64,000 nt of DNA. It comes from Idiomarina loihiensis. GTDB taxonomy: Bacteria; Pseudomonadota; Gammaproteobacteria; Enterobacterales; Alteromonadaceae. Of this stretch, positions 26,090 to 35,398 are shown piece after piece. The stretch lies in the NCBI RefSeq assembly GCF_024584785.1, contig NZ_CP074112.1:310001-374000 (forward strand), read 5' to 3'. How positions within the stretch are numbered: position 1 is the stretch's first letter; each line of letters begins with the position of its first letter. The notes below the pieces were generated by a model. The model saw only the letters and a list, made by a program, of their open reading frames with translations. It made no database searches and was not told where the DNA came from. Position numbers and translations under genes: made by a program.

Positions 26090-26829
26090 TTGCACGACTC
26101 ACGTTAGTCAGTATCGTCATCGGTTGGCTTAGCTTAACCACGGTGCAGGCTAAGCCAGTAACTGTGGTTTCGCTTAACCCATGTTTTGATACTTGGTTAC
26201 CGCAGTGGTTACCAAATGACTGGGAAATAATTCCAACCACGGCACATGGCAATCGATTGGAACAGGTTCTACTGGCACAGCCAGACTATGTGGTTTATGG
26301 CACTTTTACTCATGCTCGCTTAGTTAACCAGTTAGCTAGGCATACGCAGATGGTGTTGGTGGAACAGCCGCAAACGTGGGCGCAGTGGCAGCGAACCGTA
26401 GCAGAAGCAGCAACAGTGATGGCTATTGCAGAGCGGGGTCAAGCCTGGTTAGAGCAGCAGCAAGACCAACTTAGCCAACTTCCCAACATGGAACAATCGG
26501 TACTCGTGTTGATGCCCAATCAGTACGCTTGGGGGGGCGCTAGTTGGTTGGCGCAACTTTTTGCTAAACAACAGATCCGATGGATAAGCCTGCATCAAGA
26601 CCTGGTGTTATATCAGCTTAATCTCGAACAATTACTAAAATTAAATCCAGAGCTTATTGTACTCGAAGGCTTTGCTAAGCCTTACGCTCGGGCAAATGAT
26701 TGGTTGTGGCATAGTGCTCTAACCCCTTGGTTGCAGCAACGGCAGGTTCGTAGCATTCCTACCGCGGTGTCTGGATGCCCTGCAACGCGGGCAGTTGATT
26801 ATTTGCAAGCCGTCGTAGGTGAGCCATGA
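26086..26829 (+). CDS. BtuF-like periplasmic binding protein of an ABC importer
   Basis: The 247-residue secreted protein has a short signal peptide (cut likely after VQA, near residue 22) and a class III periplasmic-binding fold typical of cobalamin and iron-siderophore importers. The GTG start overlaps the radA stop. Substrate cannot be fixed: the family includes BtuF (vitamin B12) and FhuD/FecB-type proteins, and no cobalamin riboswitch is possible in this position. It is followed by a permease (ATGA overlap) and an ATPase, forming a complete importer. Confidence 0.8.
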   Translation: MIARLTLVSIVIGWLSLTTVQAKPVTVVSLNPCFDTWLPQWLPNDWEIIPTTAHGNRLEQVLLAQPDYVVYGTFTHARLVNQLARHTQMVLVEQPQTWAQWQRTVAEAATVMAIAERGQAWLEQQQDQLSQLPNMEQSVLVLMPNQYAWGGASWLAQLFAKQQIRWISLHQDLVLYQLNLEQLLKLNPELIVLEGFAKPYARANDWLWHSALTPWLQQRQVRSIPTAVSGCPATRAVDYLQAVVGEP

Positions 26830-27788
26830 GGGTAAAACTATGGTTAGTGCTATGCCTTGCCAGCTTACTCATTGGCTTAGGCTATTTAGGCAGTGGTGTT
26901 GATGGTTGGCGGTTACTCCCAGAAAACGCACTAGAGTCAGCTATTTTATTTGAGATAAGACTCCCGCGCCTAGTGCTTGCTGGATTAAACGGCATGGCGT
27001 TAGGGATGGCTGGCGCAGTGCTGCAATTACAATTAAAAAACCCATTAGCAGAACCGGGTATAACAGGTATCGCTGGTGGAGCAGGTTTAGCTACTGTGGT
27101 GGCACTTTATTGGGGTGGATTAACACCGATAGCTTGGAGTTTGCCCTTAGTGGGAATGTTAGGTGGCGCTCTTAGCTTAATATTGTTGTGGCTGTTAAGT
27201 CGTGGCCAAATGTTTGGCTTGCGGCTGATTTTGGCAGGCGTAGCTCTAGCTTCGTTAACGGGTGCACTTATGGCTGTGGTGCTTAATTTGGCGCCAAATC
27301 CGTTTGCGTTTCAAGAATGGGCTTTGTGGTTGATGGGGTCAGTAGCAAATCGCGGTTGGTCGCATGTGTGGTTGATGGCGCCGAGTTTAGTCCTTGCGTT
27401 GTTGTTATTGCTAAGTCAGCGGCGCTTTCTCAGCGCCCAAATTTTTGATGATGCCACCATCGCAACTTTGGGTTTTCAGTTAGGCTGGAACCGTTTTTTA
27501 ATTTTCGCTGCGGTTACTTTACTGGTATCGGCATCGGTGGTTACCGCTGGTATTATTGGCTTTGTTGGTTTGTTAGCCCCCCATGCAGCTCGTTTGCTAG
27601 GGCAACATCAACCACTACCCATGATCTTGCTGAGTGCTTTGTTAGGGGCGTGGTTGTTGATGCTAATGGACTGGCTAGTGCGGCTTATACCTACGCCAGT
27701 TGAGTTACAGCTGGGCGTGGTAGTGTCGTTAATTGGAGCTCCATGGCTACTGATATTATTGTACCGACAACATTCAGCAAAGTACTAA
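26826..27788 (+). CDS. BtuC/FecCD-family ABC importer permease
   Basis: The 320-residue, strongly hydrophobic protein fits a ten-helix type II importer. The FecCD-family signatures GLNGMALGMAGAVLQLQLKNPLAEP (first half; coupling region) and GIIGFVGLLAPHAARL (second half) are present. It carries cobalamin or a ferric siderophore across the inner membrane. Its start overlaps the binding-protein stop in ATGA, and the ATPase gene follows after 31 bases. Confidence 0.9.
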   Translation: MRVKLWLVLCLASLLIGLGYLGSGVDGWRLLPENALESAILFEIRLPRLVLAGLNGMALGMAGAVLQLQLKNPLAEPGITGIAGGAGLATVVALYWGGLTPIAWSLPLVGMLGGALSLILLWLLSRGQMFGLRLILAGVALASLTGALMAVVLNLAPNPFAFQEWALWLMGSVANRGWSHVWLMAPSLVLALLLLLSQRRFLSAQIFDDATIATLGFQLGWNRFLIFAAVTLLVSASVVTAGIIGFVGLLAPHAARLLGQHQPLPMILLSALLGAWLLMLMDWLVRLIPTPVELQLGVVVSLIGAPWLLILLYRQHSAKY

Positions 27789-27819
27789 AATACATCTTGA
27801 TAAGGTTGGCTAAAGTAGC

Positions 27820-28566
27820 ATGCTAGAAGTCTCAGGTTTAAGTTTAGAAAGCAGGGTCACTAACGTTAATCTGCGCTTATCGGCAGGGCAAATGGTGGGG
27901 GTGATTGGTGCTAATGGCGCCGGTAAATCAACCTTACTGAAATTACTGGCTGGTTTGCTCACGCCAAGTTCTGGTGGGAGTGTATGGCAGCAATTAGACT
28001 TGCATCACATCAATCCTAGCCAGCGGCGTCAGCAACTTGCCTACATTGCTCAGCAAACCCTTGTTAATGAAGCTGTGACAGTTGCCTATGCTCTGCAAGT
28101 GAGCCAAGTTAATCTGGCCCAAACCAAGTCTCAGTTACGTCATTACCGACAGCAAACGAGTGCAGAGTTTGGTTTAACCGAGCTGTTACAACGCCCAGTA
28201 ACTGATTTATCTGGCGGCGAACTGAAGCGAGTTCAATTGGCCTGTGGTCTGATTGGGCAGCAGCCTTTAATTCTAGCTGATGAACCCATTGCTAGCTTAG
28301 ATCTAAGGCATCAACTAGAAACCCTCATGCTACTTAAGCAGCGCGCGGACAATGGTGCTTTGGTGTTAGTGGCACTTCATGATCTGGCGTTAGCGGCGCG
28401 CTTTTGTCAACAATTGGTGTTGCTGCATCAGGGCCAGCTGTTGGCGGTTGGTGAGCCAGCTGAGGTGTTGTCGAAGTCACTATTGCAACAGGCTTATCAG
28501 GTTGAAGTTGAGTGGGTTTGCCATCAACACGGGGTAGCCATGCTACCCCGACTGTTAACTGATTAA
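27820..28566 (+). CDS. BtuD-like ABC importer ATPase
   Basis: The 248-residue ABC ATPase has Walker A GANGAGKST (about 34-42), the signature LSGGE, Walker B LILADEP and the switch histidine in ALHD. It powers the adjacent permease. Its last four bases overlap the end of the convergent S41 peptidase gene, leaving no room for a terminator between them. Confidence 0.9.
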   Translation: MLEVSGLSLESRVTNVNLRLSAGQMVGVIGANGAGKSTLLKLLAGLLTPSSGGSVWQQLDLHHINPSQRRQQLAYIAQQTLVNEAVTVAYALQVSQVNLAQTKSQLRHYRQQTSAEFGLTELLQRPVTDLSGGELKRVQLACGLIGQQPLILADEPIASLDLRHQLETLMLLKQRADNGALVLVALHDLALAARFCQQLVLLHQGQLLAVGEPAEVLSKSLLQQAYQVEVEWVCHQHGVAMLPRLLTD

Positions 28567-29867
28567 TGTTCGGCCGCCCACTGGTCGATAATACGCCAAG
28601 GTTTGGTAGGGGATAAAGTGGTGCTGGCGGTACTCGAGCTGGTTGGGTTGGTGGCACAGGTACCGGTTTCAATATGTTGATTAACCGCCCGTAGCATTGG
28701 GTCGTTGGCATGCCCCCAATCGCCGGTGAGGCTATCCGGTGCGCTACAATCTGCGGCGATACCATTAAAGTAACGACCTTCGCCGAGCGCATTCACAATC
28801 TCAAAATTGACCACGAAGGTTCGCTTATCACAAATCCGTTGCGGTATTTGGCCAACGGGTTTGCCGCAGGTTCTGGCTCCTATCACCACCACCTCGACAA
28901 ACGGCTCCAAGGCATTGATGATCAGCTCTGAAGAAGAACAGCTTTGCGCCGTAGTTAGTACATACACACGTTCTAAATCAAGCTGTTGAACGCCATCATA
29001 CATTTGAAAGAGTTCGGTAAAATTTTGCTCACTATTGTCTGCGTTAAATAGGTAATCGCCAAACACTTCACCAAGGACGTTGTTGCCGGCAGCCTGCGTG
29101 GCGGCCTGATTAGCATATCTGGTTAAGCCTCCGCCGTTATAGCGAACGTCTATGACGAGTTCATCAACCCCTTGTAACTCATTGTATGCTTGATTTAGAT
29201 CGTCACCAGTGCGGTTGATAAAGGTATTAAGCACATAGTAGCCCACCGTTTTGTCGCCGACGCTGTAACTGCTGGTAGCTAAGACGGTGTTCGTTTCTAC
29301 CTCGGTTTTAGTCAGCACATCGGTATAGGTATCACCAGCGACAGTACGCCACGTTAGGGTTGCAGCTACCCCATCGTCATCATCACCGAGCGCTTCTTGA
29401 TAGCGTCCTTGGGCAAGTAATAACTGCACTGACTCACCATTAATGTGAGTGATTTCGTCGGAACGTTTGATTCCAGCCAGAGCCGCCGGCGAATCTTGAT
29501 AGACATAATTGACAAATACCCGAGCGGTGGTGGTAACTCGTGTAGCAAAGCCAAAACCAATGTAGGCGGCGTTCACGTAGCGGTCTTGATATTGCTGTTC
29601 AGTGGTAATGAATGAGTAACGATCCTCGCTGACGGTAATGGCATCTAAGAGTTCGTAAATATCAGCGTAGTTATCAGGATCGATAGAATCAGCGAGCTCG
29701 GCATTCCAAAAATACTGCTCGTACATGTAATCGAGAAATTGTTGCTTCTCATCACTAACCGAACACTGCCCAACAATCGCAGTGGCGTCATCGTTGTTGC
29801 TATCACTGCCGCCACAGCCGCTGAGACTAAGAGTGGTGATAGCTGCCAATACCCAAAATCGTGTCAT
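28563..29867 (-). CDS. S41-family peptidase, lipoprotein
   Basis: The 434-residue predicted lipoprotein has a lipobox LSGC (C18) followed by a Gly/Ser/Asp-rich linker. Next come a PDZ-like region (about 100-165) and an S41 (C-terminal processing) peptidase domain. The nucleophile is probably the first serine of the SCSSSE motif, with VRYNGGG earlier in the domain. It would act in the periplasm or at the outer membrane on unknown substrates. Transcribed divergently from nagZ. Confidence 0.85.
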   Translation of the reverse strand: MTRFWVLAAITTLSLSGCGGSDSNNDDATAIVGQCSVSDEKQQFLDYMYEQYFWNAELADSIDPDNYADIYELLDAITVSEDRYSFITTEQQYQDRYVNAAYIGFGFATRVTTTARVFVNYVYQDSPAALAGIKRSDEITHINGESVQLLLAQGRYQEALGDDDDGVAATLTWRTVAGDTYTDVLTKTEVETNTVLATSSYSVGDKTVGYYVLNTFINRTGDDLNQAYNELQGVDELVIDVRYNGGGLTRYANQAATQAAGNNVLGEVFGDYLFNADNSEQNFTELFQMYDGVQQLDLERVYVLTTAQSCSSSELIINALEPFVEVVVIGARTCGKPVGQIPQRICDKRTFVVNFEIVNALGEGRYFNGIAADCSAPDSLTGDWGHANDPMLRAVNQHIETGTCATNPTSSSTASTTLSPTKPWRIIDQWAAEH

Positions 29868-30005
29868 GTTGTGATCCTAACCTTGCTTGTTCTAGCTATT
29901 ATGGTGGTTGTTTCAACAATTATCATCGCCACAGTTGTTTGCCTAGTGACGCCTGCTATGAAATTTGGCACACTGCTGGCTGTTCATCAAGTAAGAGATG
30001 TATAT

Positions 30006-31028
30006 ATGACCGCAGTAATGATTGATTTGGCCGGCCCAGAGCTCAGCGCAGAAGAGCGTGATATCTTGGGACATCCCGCTGTTGGCGGGGTTATCTATTT
30101 TACGCGAAACTTTGTAGAACAAGATCAACTACAAGAGTTAATCAGACAAACTCGTGCAGCGGCTCGTAATCCACTGATTCTAGCGGTTGATCATGAAGGT
30201 GGTCGAGTACAAAGGTTTCGCCAAGGTTTTTCTGCGATTCCACCGATGGCGGATATTTTGCGCAGTAACTCAAGTCAAGTTCAGGCCTTAGCTCATGCTC
30301 AAGAACTGGCTTGGCTAATGGCCTCCGAAGTACTAGCGATGGACATAGATATCAGTTTTGCTCCGGTATTAGATGTTAACGGAATAAGTCAGGTGATTGG
30401 TGATCGGGCTTTTGCAGCCCATGCGGATGCCATCGTTCCTATCGCCAGAGCCTTCATTAAAGGCATGCATCAAGCAGGCATGAAGGCTACCGGTAAGCAC
30501 TTTCCTGGCCACGGTTCAGTATTGGCCGACTCGCATATTGATATTCCAGTTGATGAGCGTAGTTGGGAAGAAATAAAAGCAACCGATCTACCGCCATTCA
30601 TTGAATTAGCCAATTGTTTAGATGCAATAATGCCAGCTCATGTTATTTACCCTGCAGTAGATGATAAACCCGCTGGGTTCTCCCAATATTGGTTACAGGA
30701 TATTCTGCGGGCACAACTGCAGTTTAGTGGGGTGATCTTCAGCGATGATTTAGCCATGGCTGGCGCCACTGTTGCTGGGACTATGGCCGAACGAGCCCAT
30801 GCTGCTCTAGATGCTGGTTGCGACATGGTGTTAGCCTGTAATGATCGAGCTGGTGCTATTAGCGTAATCGAGGCGGTAGAGCCGCTGTTGGAGCAACGCT
30901 CAAGACAAGCGACTCGTTGTTACGAATTGCTTGCCAAAGCTGCGGCGATGCCAATGAAAACTCTGCAAAATCACCCACGCTGGCATGCTGCTCAAAAAAT
31001 TCTAGCCCATTATCGCAACGACCAATAG
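30006..31028 (+). CDS. nagZ: Beta-N-acetylhexosaminidase NagZ
   Basis: This is a family 3 glycoside hydrolase that removes N-acetylglucosamine from muropeptides during cytoplasmic wall recycling. The ATG at 30006 gives 340 residues, matching the family (E. coli 341), and begins at the conserved MTAVMIDLAG. Motifs: DHEGGRVQRF, the catalytic loop KHFPGHGSVLADSH and the nucleophile in FSDDLAM. A longer in-frame extension upstream is not supported, because its extra residues have no counterpart in the family. Confidence 0.94.
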   Translation: MTAVMIDLAGPELSAEERDILGHPAVGGVIYFTRNFVEQDQLQELIRQTRAAARNPLILAVDHEGGRVQRFRQGFSAIPPMADILRSNSSQVQALAHAQELAWLMASEVLAMDIDISFAPVLDVNGISQVIGDRAFAAHADAIVPIARAFIKGMHQAGMKATGKHFPGHGSVLADSHIDIPVDERSWEEIKATDLPPFIELANCLDAIMPAHVIYPAVDDKPAGFSQYWLQDILRAQLQFSGVIFSDDLAMAGATVAGTMAERAHAALDAGCDMVLACNDRAGAISVIEAVEPLLEQRSRQATRCYELLAKAAAMPMKTLQNHPRWHAAQKILAHYRNDQ

Positions 31029-31060
31029 TTAAGCAGCAACCAAGCCGTAAAGGTAGAATG

Positions 31061-31110
31061 TTGGCAAGTGAACAAGCGTTATCCGAGCGGCGCTGTTAAC
31101 TTGCCAAGTA
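31061..31110. repeat. Inverted repeat between nagZ and queC
   Basis: TTGGCAAGT (31061-31069) and ACTTGCCAA (31099-31107) are reverse complements 29 bases apart, in the gap between two convergent genes. No T-run follows, so it is only a weak terminator candidate. Confidence 0.35.
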
Positions 31111-31119
31111 GCAAGCAAG

Positions 31120-31776
31120 TTACTCGTAGGGGAGTGGATCTACCTGATGATTGGCGGCAAAAGCTTCGAGACGTTCAACACAAGCACCGCACTTACCACA
31201 AGCTTTATCGCGACCGTTGTAGCAAGTCCAAGTCTGGCTGTAATCTAAGCTCATACTAATACCATCGGCTAAAATAGCGGCTTTGTCTTGATGTAAATAA
31301 GGAACCTCGATACGAATTGGTTCATAGTTAGCAATCAAACTAACCTCATTCATTTTTTCTACGAACTCAGGACGACAATCAGGGTAAATAAAATGATCAC
31401 CCGAATGAGCGCCGTAATAAACAGCTTCGGCTTCTAATGAGACAGCGTAACCAATCGCTAGCGATAGCAAAATCATATTGCGATTAGGCACCACGGTTGA
31501 TTTCATACTTTGTGCTTCGTAGTGTCCTTCAGGAATAGCGATATCCGAGGTGAGTGAGCTGCCTGCCAAGAGTTGATTGATTGCGGTAATATCAACAACC
31601 TTATGATTAACATTTAATTGTTGGCAGACCTGGGCTGCTACTTCAAGTTCTTTGACGTGACGCTGACCGTAATTGAAGGATAAGGCATACACCTCATGAC
31701 CATGCGCTAGCGCATGATGTAATACCGTGAACGAATCCATCCCGCCAGAATAGATCACCACAACTTTTGCCATCAA
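31120..31776 (-). CDS. queC: 7-cyano-7-deazaguanine synthase QueC
   Basis: The 218-residue PP-loop ATPase converts 7-carboxy-7-deazaguanine to preQ0 in queuosine synthesis. The ATP pyrophosphatase motif SGGMDS lies near residue 10. The zinc site is at the C terminus ([15 protein letters not shown]). The two ATGs at 31776 and 31773 are equally possible starts. It is divergent from queE, which makes its substrate, so the pathway genes share a 138-base intergenic region. Confidence 0.95.
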   Translation of the reverse strand: MMAKVVVIYSGGMDSFTVLHHALAHGHEVYALSFNYGQRHVKELEVAAQVCQQLNVNHKVVDITAINQLLAGSSLTSDIAIPEGHYEAQSMKSTVVPNRNMILLSLAIGYAVSLEAEAVYYGAHSGDHFIYPDCRPEFVEKMNEVSLIANYEPIRIEVPYLHQDKAAILADGISMSLDYSQTWTCYNGRDKACGKCGACVERLEAFAANHQVDPLPYE

Positions 31777-31914
31777 TAGATCCCTTTTTGGTTGGTTTGC
31801 GATACAATTTATCGCTGCGGTTGGTTAACTAGATAGACCCCGTAGCCACTCTTTAGTAAAGAGTAATGGTCGTTTTGCGTAGGGCCTATTGTAGCGTAAT
31901 TTTTGGAGAATCCC

Positions 31915-32592
31915 ATTAACAACATCTATCCGATCAACGAGATCTTTCAAACCATTCAAGGTGAAGGTGTGTTCACCGGGGTACCGGCTATCTTTATTCG
32001 CCTACAAGGCTGTCCGGTTGGTTGTCCTTGGTGTGATACCCAACATACCTGGTACCAGCATCAAGAGCGGCAAGTCGCCCTGTCTGAGGTTGTAGAAAAA
32101 GCAGCTCCGAGCGATACCTGGGCGGGTGTTACGGCGGCTTCCATCGTGGCTGAATTGCAGCAGCGCGGCTATCAAGCTAAGCATGTGGTGATTACCGGCG
32201 GTGAACCTGCTATGTATGATCTACGTGAATTAGCGGCCGCACTTGAACACAATGGGTATCAACTTCAGATAGAAACAAGTGGTACTTTTGCTATTCAAAC
32301 CTCTGCTGATACCTGGGTTACCGTGTCACCTAAATTAAATATGCCGGGCGGCTATTTAGTTCGCCCCGACTGTATGCAAAGAGCGAACGAGATCAAATAT
32401 CCGGTTGCTATGCAAAAGCATATTGATGAGTTTGATAAACTCCTACAAGTTTGTCCACCGGCTGCTACTGCTGTCATCGCATTACAGCCAATCAGCCAGC
32501 GCCCGCGCGCCACTCAGTTGGCAATGCAAGTTTGTATTGAACGCAATTGGCGTTTATCAGTGCAAATGCACAAGTATCTTAATATTGAGTAA
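31915..32592 (+). CDS. queE: 7-carboxy-7-deazaguanine synthase QueE (possible ATT start)
   Basis: This radical SAM enzyme makes the 7-deazaguanine core of queuosine. The cluster motif CPVGCPWC uses C33, C37 and C40, numbered from the ATT. The family N terminus (YPINEIFQTIQGEG) begins right after base 31920. No ATG or GTG lies in the right place. A GGAG ribosome binding site (31905-31908) is six bases before ATT at 31915, giving 225 residues. The only conventional alternative is TTG at 31903, which overlaps that GGAG and has no site of its own. I favour the ATT start. Confidence 0.85.
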   Translation: MNNIYPINEIFQTIQGEGVFTGVPAIFIRLQGCPVGCPWCDTQHTWYQHQERQVALSEVVEKAAPSDTWAGVTAASIVAELQQRGYQAKHVVITGGEPAMYDLRELAAALEHNGYQLQIETSGTFAIQTSADTWVTVSPKLNMPGGYLVRPDCMQRANEIKYPVAMQKHIDEFDKLLQVCPPAATAVIALQPISQRPRATQLAMQVCIERNWRLSVQMHKYLNIE

Positions 32593-32659
32593 GCCTTAAC
32601 CGCTACGAACTCTCGTTCCTGCAAACCTGCTTTTATACTCAGCATTCTTTTCACATGTA

Positions 32660-32690
32660 AGCGTGCATTACCAAGTCGTAATGTCACGCT
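32660..32690 (+). promoter_or_regulatory. Hairpin directly upstream of the Flp pilin ribosome binding site
   Basis: AGCGTGCATTAC (32660-32671) pairs with GTAATGTCACGCT (32678-32690), 12 base pairs with one bulged T and a six-base loop. The pilin AGGAG site begins at 32692. A 5' hairpin here could stabilise the pilin mRNA or influence translation start. Confidence 0.6.
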
Positions 32691-32702
32691 CAGGAGAATG
32701 CT

Positions 32703-33008
32703 ATGTACCATGTTATCTGTTCTAGAAAACCTGTTCGCCAGTTCAATAAACGTTTAGTCCGTGGTCAGGGCATGACCGAGTACATCATTATCGTGGCACT
32801 TATTGCGGTTGCTGCTATTGGTGTGTACTCGCTGTTAGGTGAAACTGTTCGTAGCCAAGTTGCGGGTATTGCCGCCGAGGTTTCTGGACAAAGTTCTAAC
32901 GATGCTATTAATCATGCTCGTAGCAAGGCTCGCGAATCGAAAACCCTAGCACAAACCAAAGTAACACTAGGGTCTTATGATGAAACGACAGGTACTGGGG
33001 CTAACTAA
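32703..33008 (+). CDS. flp: Flp-type pilin
   Basis: The 101-residue pilin-like protein has a 22-residue basic leader. A class III prepilin cleavage motif G|QGMTEY follows, with the required Glu at +5 and Tyr at +6, and then a hydrophobic helix (IIIVALIAVAAIGVYSLLG). The mature part ends in a hydrophilic ~45-residue tail, longer than most Flp pilins. It would be the main fibre subunit of the Tad pilus. AGGAG precedes the ATG. It is the first gene of the operon; its stop shares a base with the next ATG. Confidence 0.87.
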   Translation: MYHVICSRKPVRQFNKRLVRGQGMTEYIIIVALIAVAAIGVYSLLGETVRSQVAGIAAEVSGQSSNDAINHARSKARESKTLAQTKVTLGSYDETTGTGAN

Positions 33009-34231
33009 TGTTAGCTTCTCGTGCTCGTCAACAAGGCCATGTTAGCGTGTTCATCATCCCGGTCCTAGCGGCAATATTATTATTGCTGCTAGGAGCTATT
33101 TCACAATCGGTGAAGTTGCAGCAACGATGGCATGTGCAAACGGCTGCTGACAACATGGCCATGAGTGCAGCTGTTCTTATGGCGCGTGAAATGAATTTGC
33201 AAGCCTTGATTAATCGGGCTCGTATCTCAAATCAACTATTGGCCGCACAGCTACTAGGGTTTCGTAGTTGGTTCGCAATGACTTCTAAAGTTGTCAATAA
33301 GATAGCCACGGTATTGAGATTTGTTCCTGCTCTAACACAACCGATGCATGCACTGATTCGAGTCATTAGGCAAGTTGATCAAGCTGTTGAACAGATGGTC
33401 AAACTTGGATTAATAGCACAACAATCGCTCGACAACGTCTATACGCTAACGCAAGTCGCGATTCGTGCCAGTTTTGGTCTGCTTATCCCAAGTACTTTAA
33501 CTAAGATTGCCCAGCATCATGGGTTAAGTGAACAGGCCTGGCAATTACTAGGCGGAAGTGGACTCACTGATTTTCATCCAGCTTGGGCTATTTATTTACG
33601 TCCTACATCATCCAATTCGGATGATGGCAGATTAGAACAAATCATGCGAGCTAGTACCGATCCCTTCACTGAGTTTCGCTCCTACCTTTGGGCTGATATA
33701 CCACTGATTAAAGTCCCTAAAAAAGGAGGGGCTGAGTTGCGAGTTGATAGCCGCGGTAAGTGGCATTGGCAGGCTTTAGACACAGTAACTTTAGAGGTTA
33801 AAGGAGTAGCAAACTACTCGTTGGGATGGGGGGCTGCCACCAAAGGCAATCGTATTACTCACATCGGTAAAGAAGATTTCGGACATAGCGGCGGCAAGGG
33901 TGCCAAGCGGCGAGGAGATGTGCATAAGAAGGCCCTTAGGACACAGCGAAAACTAGGTAACTCTGTGGGGCCGCTTCGTTATATTGACCGTAGAGATTTT
34001 GCTCCGTCGGAATGGCCAGCAGTAATAGTTAGGTTTGCTGGTGCAGTTGCTAAAGCGGGAGTCAGTTTTTCTCGGCCCAGCTCGTTGTTCCCGAGAGAAG
34101 ACCGTATTCAAGAGCAAGCCAATCTGTTCAATCCTCTATGGCAAGCTGAATTACAATCCTTGACGCCACAAAACAAACTTATATTGAGCCAGGTGAATCA
34201 TGTTGATGCGCAGAGCAATAGCCAAAACTAA
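33008..34231 (+). CDS. TadG/TadE-like pilus-assembly membrane protein
   Basis: The 407-residue protein has one N-terminal membrane helix after a short basic leader (QQGHVSVFIIPVLAAILLLLLG). A conserved segment resembling TadG-type proteins (QTAADNMAMSAAVLMAREMNLQALINRARISN) and a long periplasmic part follow. The leader resembles a prepilin signal, but the +5 glutamate is replaced. It may be a minor pilin or an envelope component anchoring the pilus. It overlaps flp by one base (TAATG) and the next gene by 32 bases. Confidence 0.7.
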   Translation: MLASRARQQGHVSVFIIPVLAAILLLLLGAISQSVKLQQRWHVQTAADNMAMSAAVLMAREMNLQALINRARISNQLLAAQLLGFRSWFAMTSKVVNKIATVLRFVPALTQPMHALIRVIRQVDQAVEQMVKLGLIAQQSLDNVYTLTQVAIRASFGLLIPSTLTKIAQHHGLSEQAWQLLGGSGLTDFHPAWAIYLRPTSSNSDDGRLEQIMRASTDPFTEFRSYLWADIPLIKVPKKGGAELRVDSRGKWHWQALDTVTLEVKGVANYSLGWGAATKGNRITHIGKEDFGHSGGKGAKRRGDVHKKALRTQRKLGNSVGPLRYIDRRDFAPSEWPAVIVRFAGAVAKAGVSFSRPSSLFPREDRIQEQANLFNPLWQAELQSLTPQNKLILSQVNHVDAQSNSQN

Positions 34232-34850
34232 TCCCAAGGCTCTTAGGTTGTTGCAATGTCCTAGGCAGTTGGCTGGGCAAGCCTTATTTGAAAGTATGGG
34301 GTTGCTGCTGGTTGCGGCAATCATTCTTGGCAGTAGTTTGCCGCTTATCCATAGCGCCTTAAAGGATAAGCATGAAAGTGCCATGTACAGCCGTAATCAA
34401 CTTTGGCAACACCAACCACAAGAGGTTGTTAATACCACGCGCAACTACCCCTTTGCAGAACGCTTGGGGAGTACTGTTGGCGTTCTGAAACAGTTAACGG
34501 CGCTTGAACTTGAGGTAAATAATCTGCGTTACTTTGATGATAGTGCGACTTCTTCGAACTTGACCTCGGCCAGCATGGATGCTGGTAATAATTCGCCCAG
34601 AACATTACCCATGGCCCTTCTAAGTGATGGTTGGAGTGTCAAAGCTACGGATGGTTTAGTTTCTGAACCACGGCGTCTAACTTTGGGGCATTATCTTGAT
34701 GAGCTAGGCTTTACTACAGTTCTTAATTGGTCCGCCAAATTTCTATTGATCATGAAAGAGTTCAAATCAGACTCGCTTAAATTAGGTCATGTTGAGCCTG
34801 ATGCGACTCCGTACGAGTTGGCTTGCAAGGAGAGTAGAAGAGGATGTTAA
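34200..34850 (+). CDS. Prepilin-like protein of the Tad locus
   Basis: This 216-residue protein is not recognised as a whole. Its N terminus carries a class III prepilin-like motif, AG|QALFE, with Glu at +5, directly followed by a 22-residue hydrophobic helix. This marks it as a likely minor pilin (TadE/F-like) processed by a prepilin peptidase. The mature part is hydrophilic and unremarkable. The 32-base overlap with the upstream gene and seven-base overlap with the downstream gene place it firmly in the operon. Confidence 0.65.
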   Translation: MLMRRAIAKTNPKALRLLQCPRQLAGQALFESMGLLLVAAIILGSSLPLIHSALKDKHESAMYSRNQLWQHQPQEVVNTTRNYPFAERLGSTVGVLKQLTALELEVNNLRYFDDSATSSNLTSASMDAGNNSPRTLPMALLSDGWSVKATDGLVSEPRRLTLGHYLDELGFTTVLNWSAKFLLIMKEFKSDSLKLGHVEPDATPYELACKESRRGC

Positions 34851-35398
34851 CACTTACCTTACTTGCAACTGCATTTCCATTGGCACAATGGTTGCCTGAA
34901 GTCCTGACTAAAACTGCGGCCATGACGATTTGGGTGCTGCACGCACCACTGACTATTAATGCACTCGAGCAACAGATGGGCTGTGTTGATAGTGAAACCT
35001 TGGTGCAATCGGTATATACCATGCGTACTTGTCGATCTGGGCAGCAATATTTCACGATTTTTACTGACATCGCTAAACCTGATGAATTGTACTTAATGTT
35101 GGCTGAGCAGAAGGTTCAGCCATCGCCTTTGCCGCAATCGCTGTCAGGGCTTGCGAAAGTTGCTGATGCAGATATCGAGGACAATGGTCAGCGCGTGGTA
35201 AGCATCCAAGTGAATCGTTCGCGCGAACAATTAGTACGATATTTTCAGCTGCGTATGGCTCACCGAGAACCAACCGTAGAGGTGATGAACGATCACTATC
35301 TGTTGCTGAGTTTGAAGCATCCGCAAGAGCAAATAGTTCTAGCCAAAGAGGGTACAGACACCCTCGTTGTTAGCATGTCTGAAAATCACCATGATTAG
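34844..35398 (+). CDS. Unrecognised Tad-operon protein
   Basis: I do not recognise this 184-residue protein. It starts with a hydrophobic stretch (about 2-20) that may be a signal or anchor. Two cysteines follow within the first 70 residues (GC...RTC), and the C-terminal domain has alternating strands and helices. It looks exported. It overlaps both neighbours by seven or eight bases, so its expression is tied to the pilus genes. Confidence 0.6.
   Translation: MLTLTLLATAFPLAQWLPEVLTKTAAMTIWVLHAPLTINALEQQMGCVDSETLVQSVYTMRTCRSGQQYFTIFTDIAKPDELYLMLAEQKVQPSPLPQSLSGLAKVADADIEDNGQRVVSIQVNRSREQLVRYFQLRMAHREPTVEVMNDHYLLLSLKHPQEQIVLAKEGTDTLVVSMSENHHD

Noticed and set aside
26040-26090. Cobalamin riboswitch for the BtuFCD-like genes
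   Set aside because: The binding-protein gene starts inside the radA stop codon, leaving no leader.
29739-30005. Long N-terminal extension of NagZ
   Set aside because: It runs through the divergent S41 gene and its promoter region. The family N terminus and length fit the ATG at 30006.
31777-31914. preQ1 riboswitch between queC and queE
   Set aside because: I looked for the compact C-rich stem-loop with A-rich tail and found nothing convincing on either strand.
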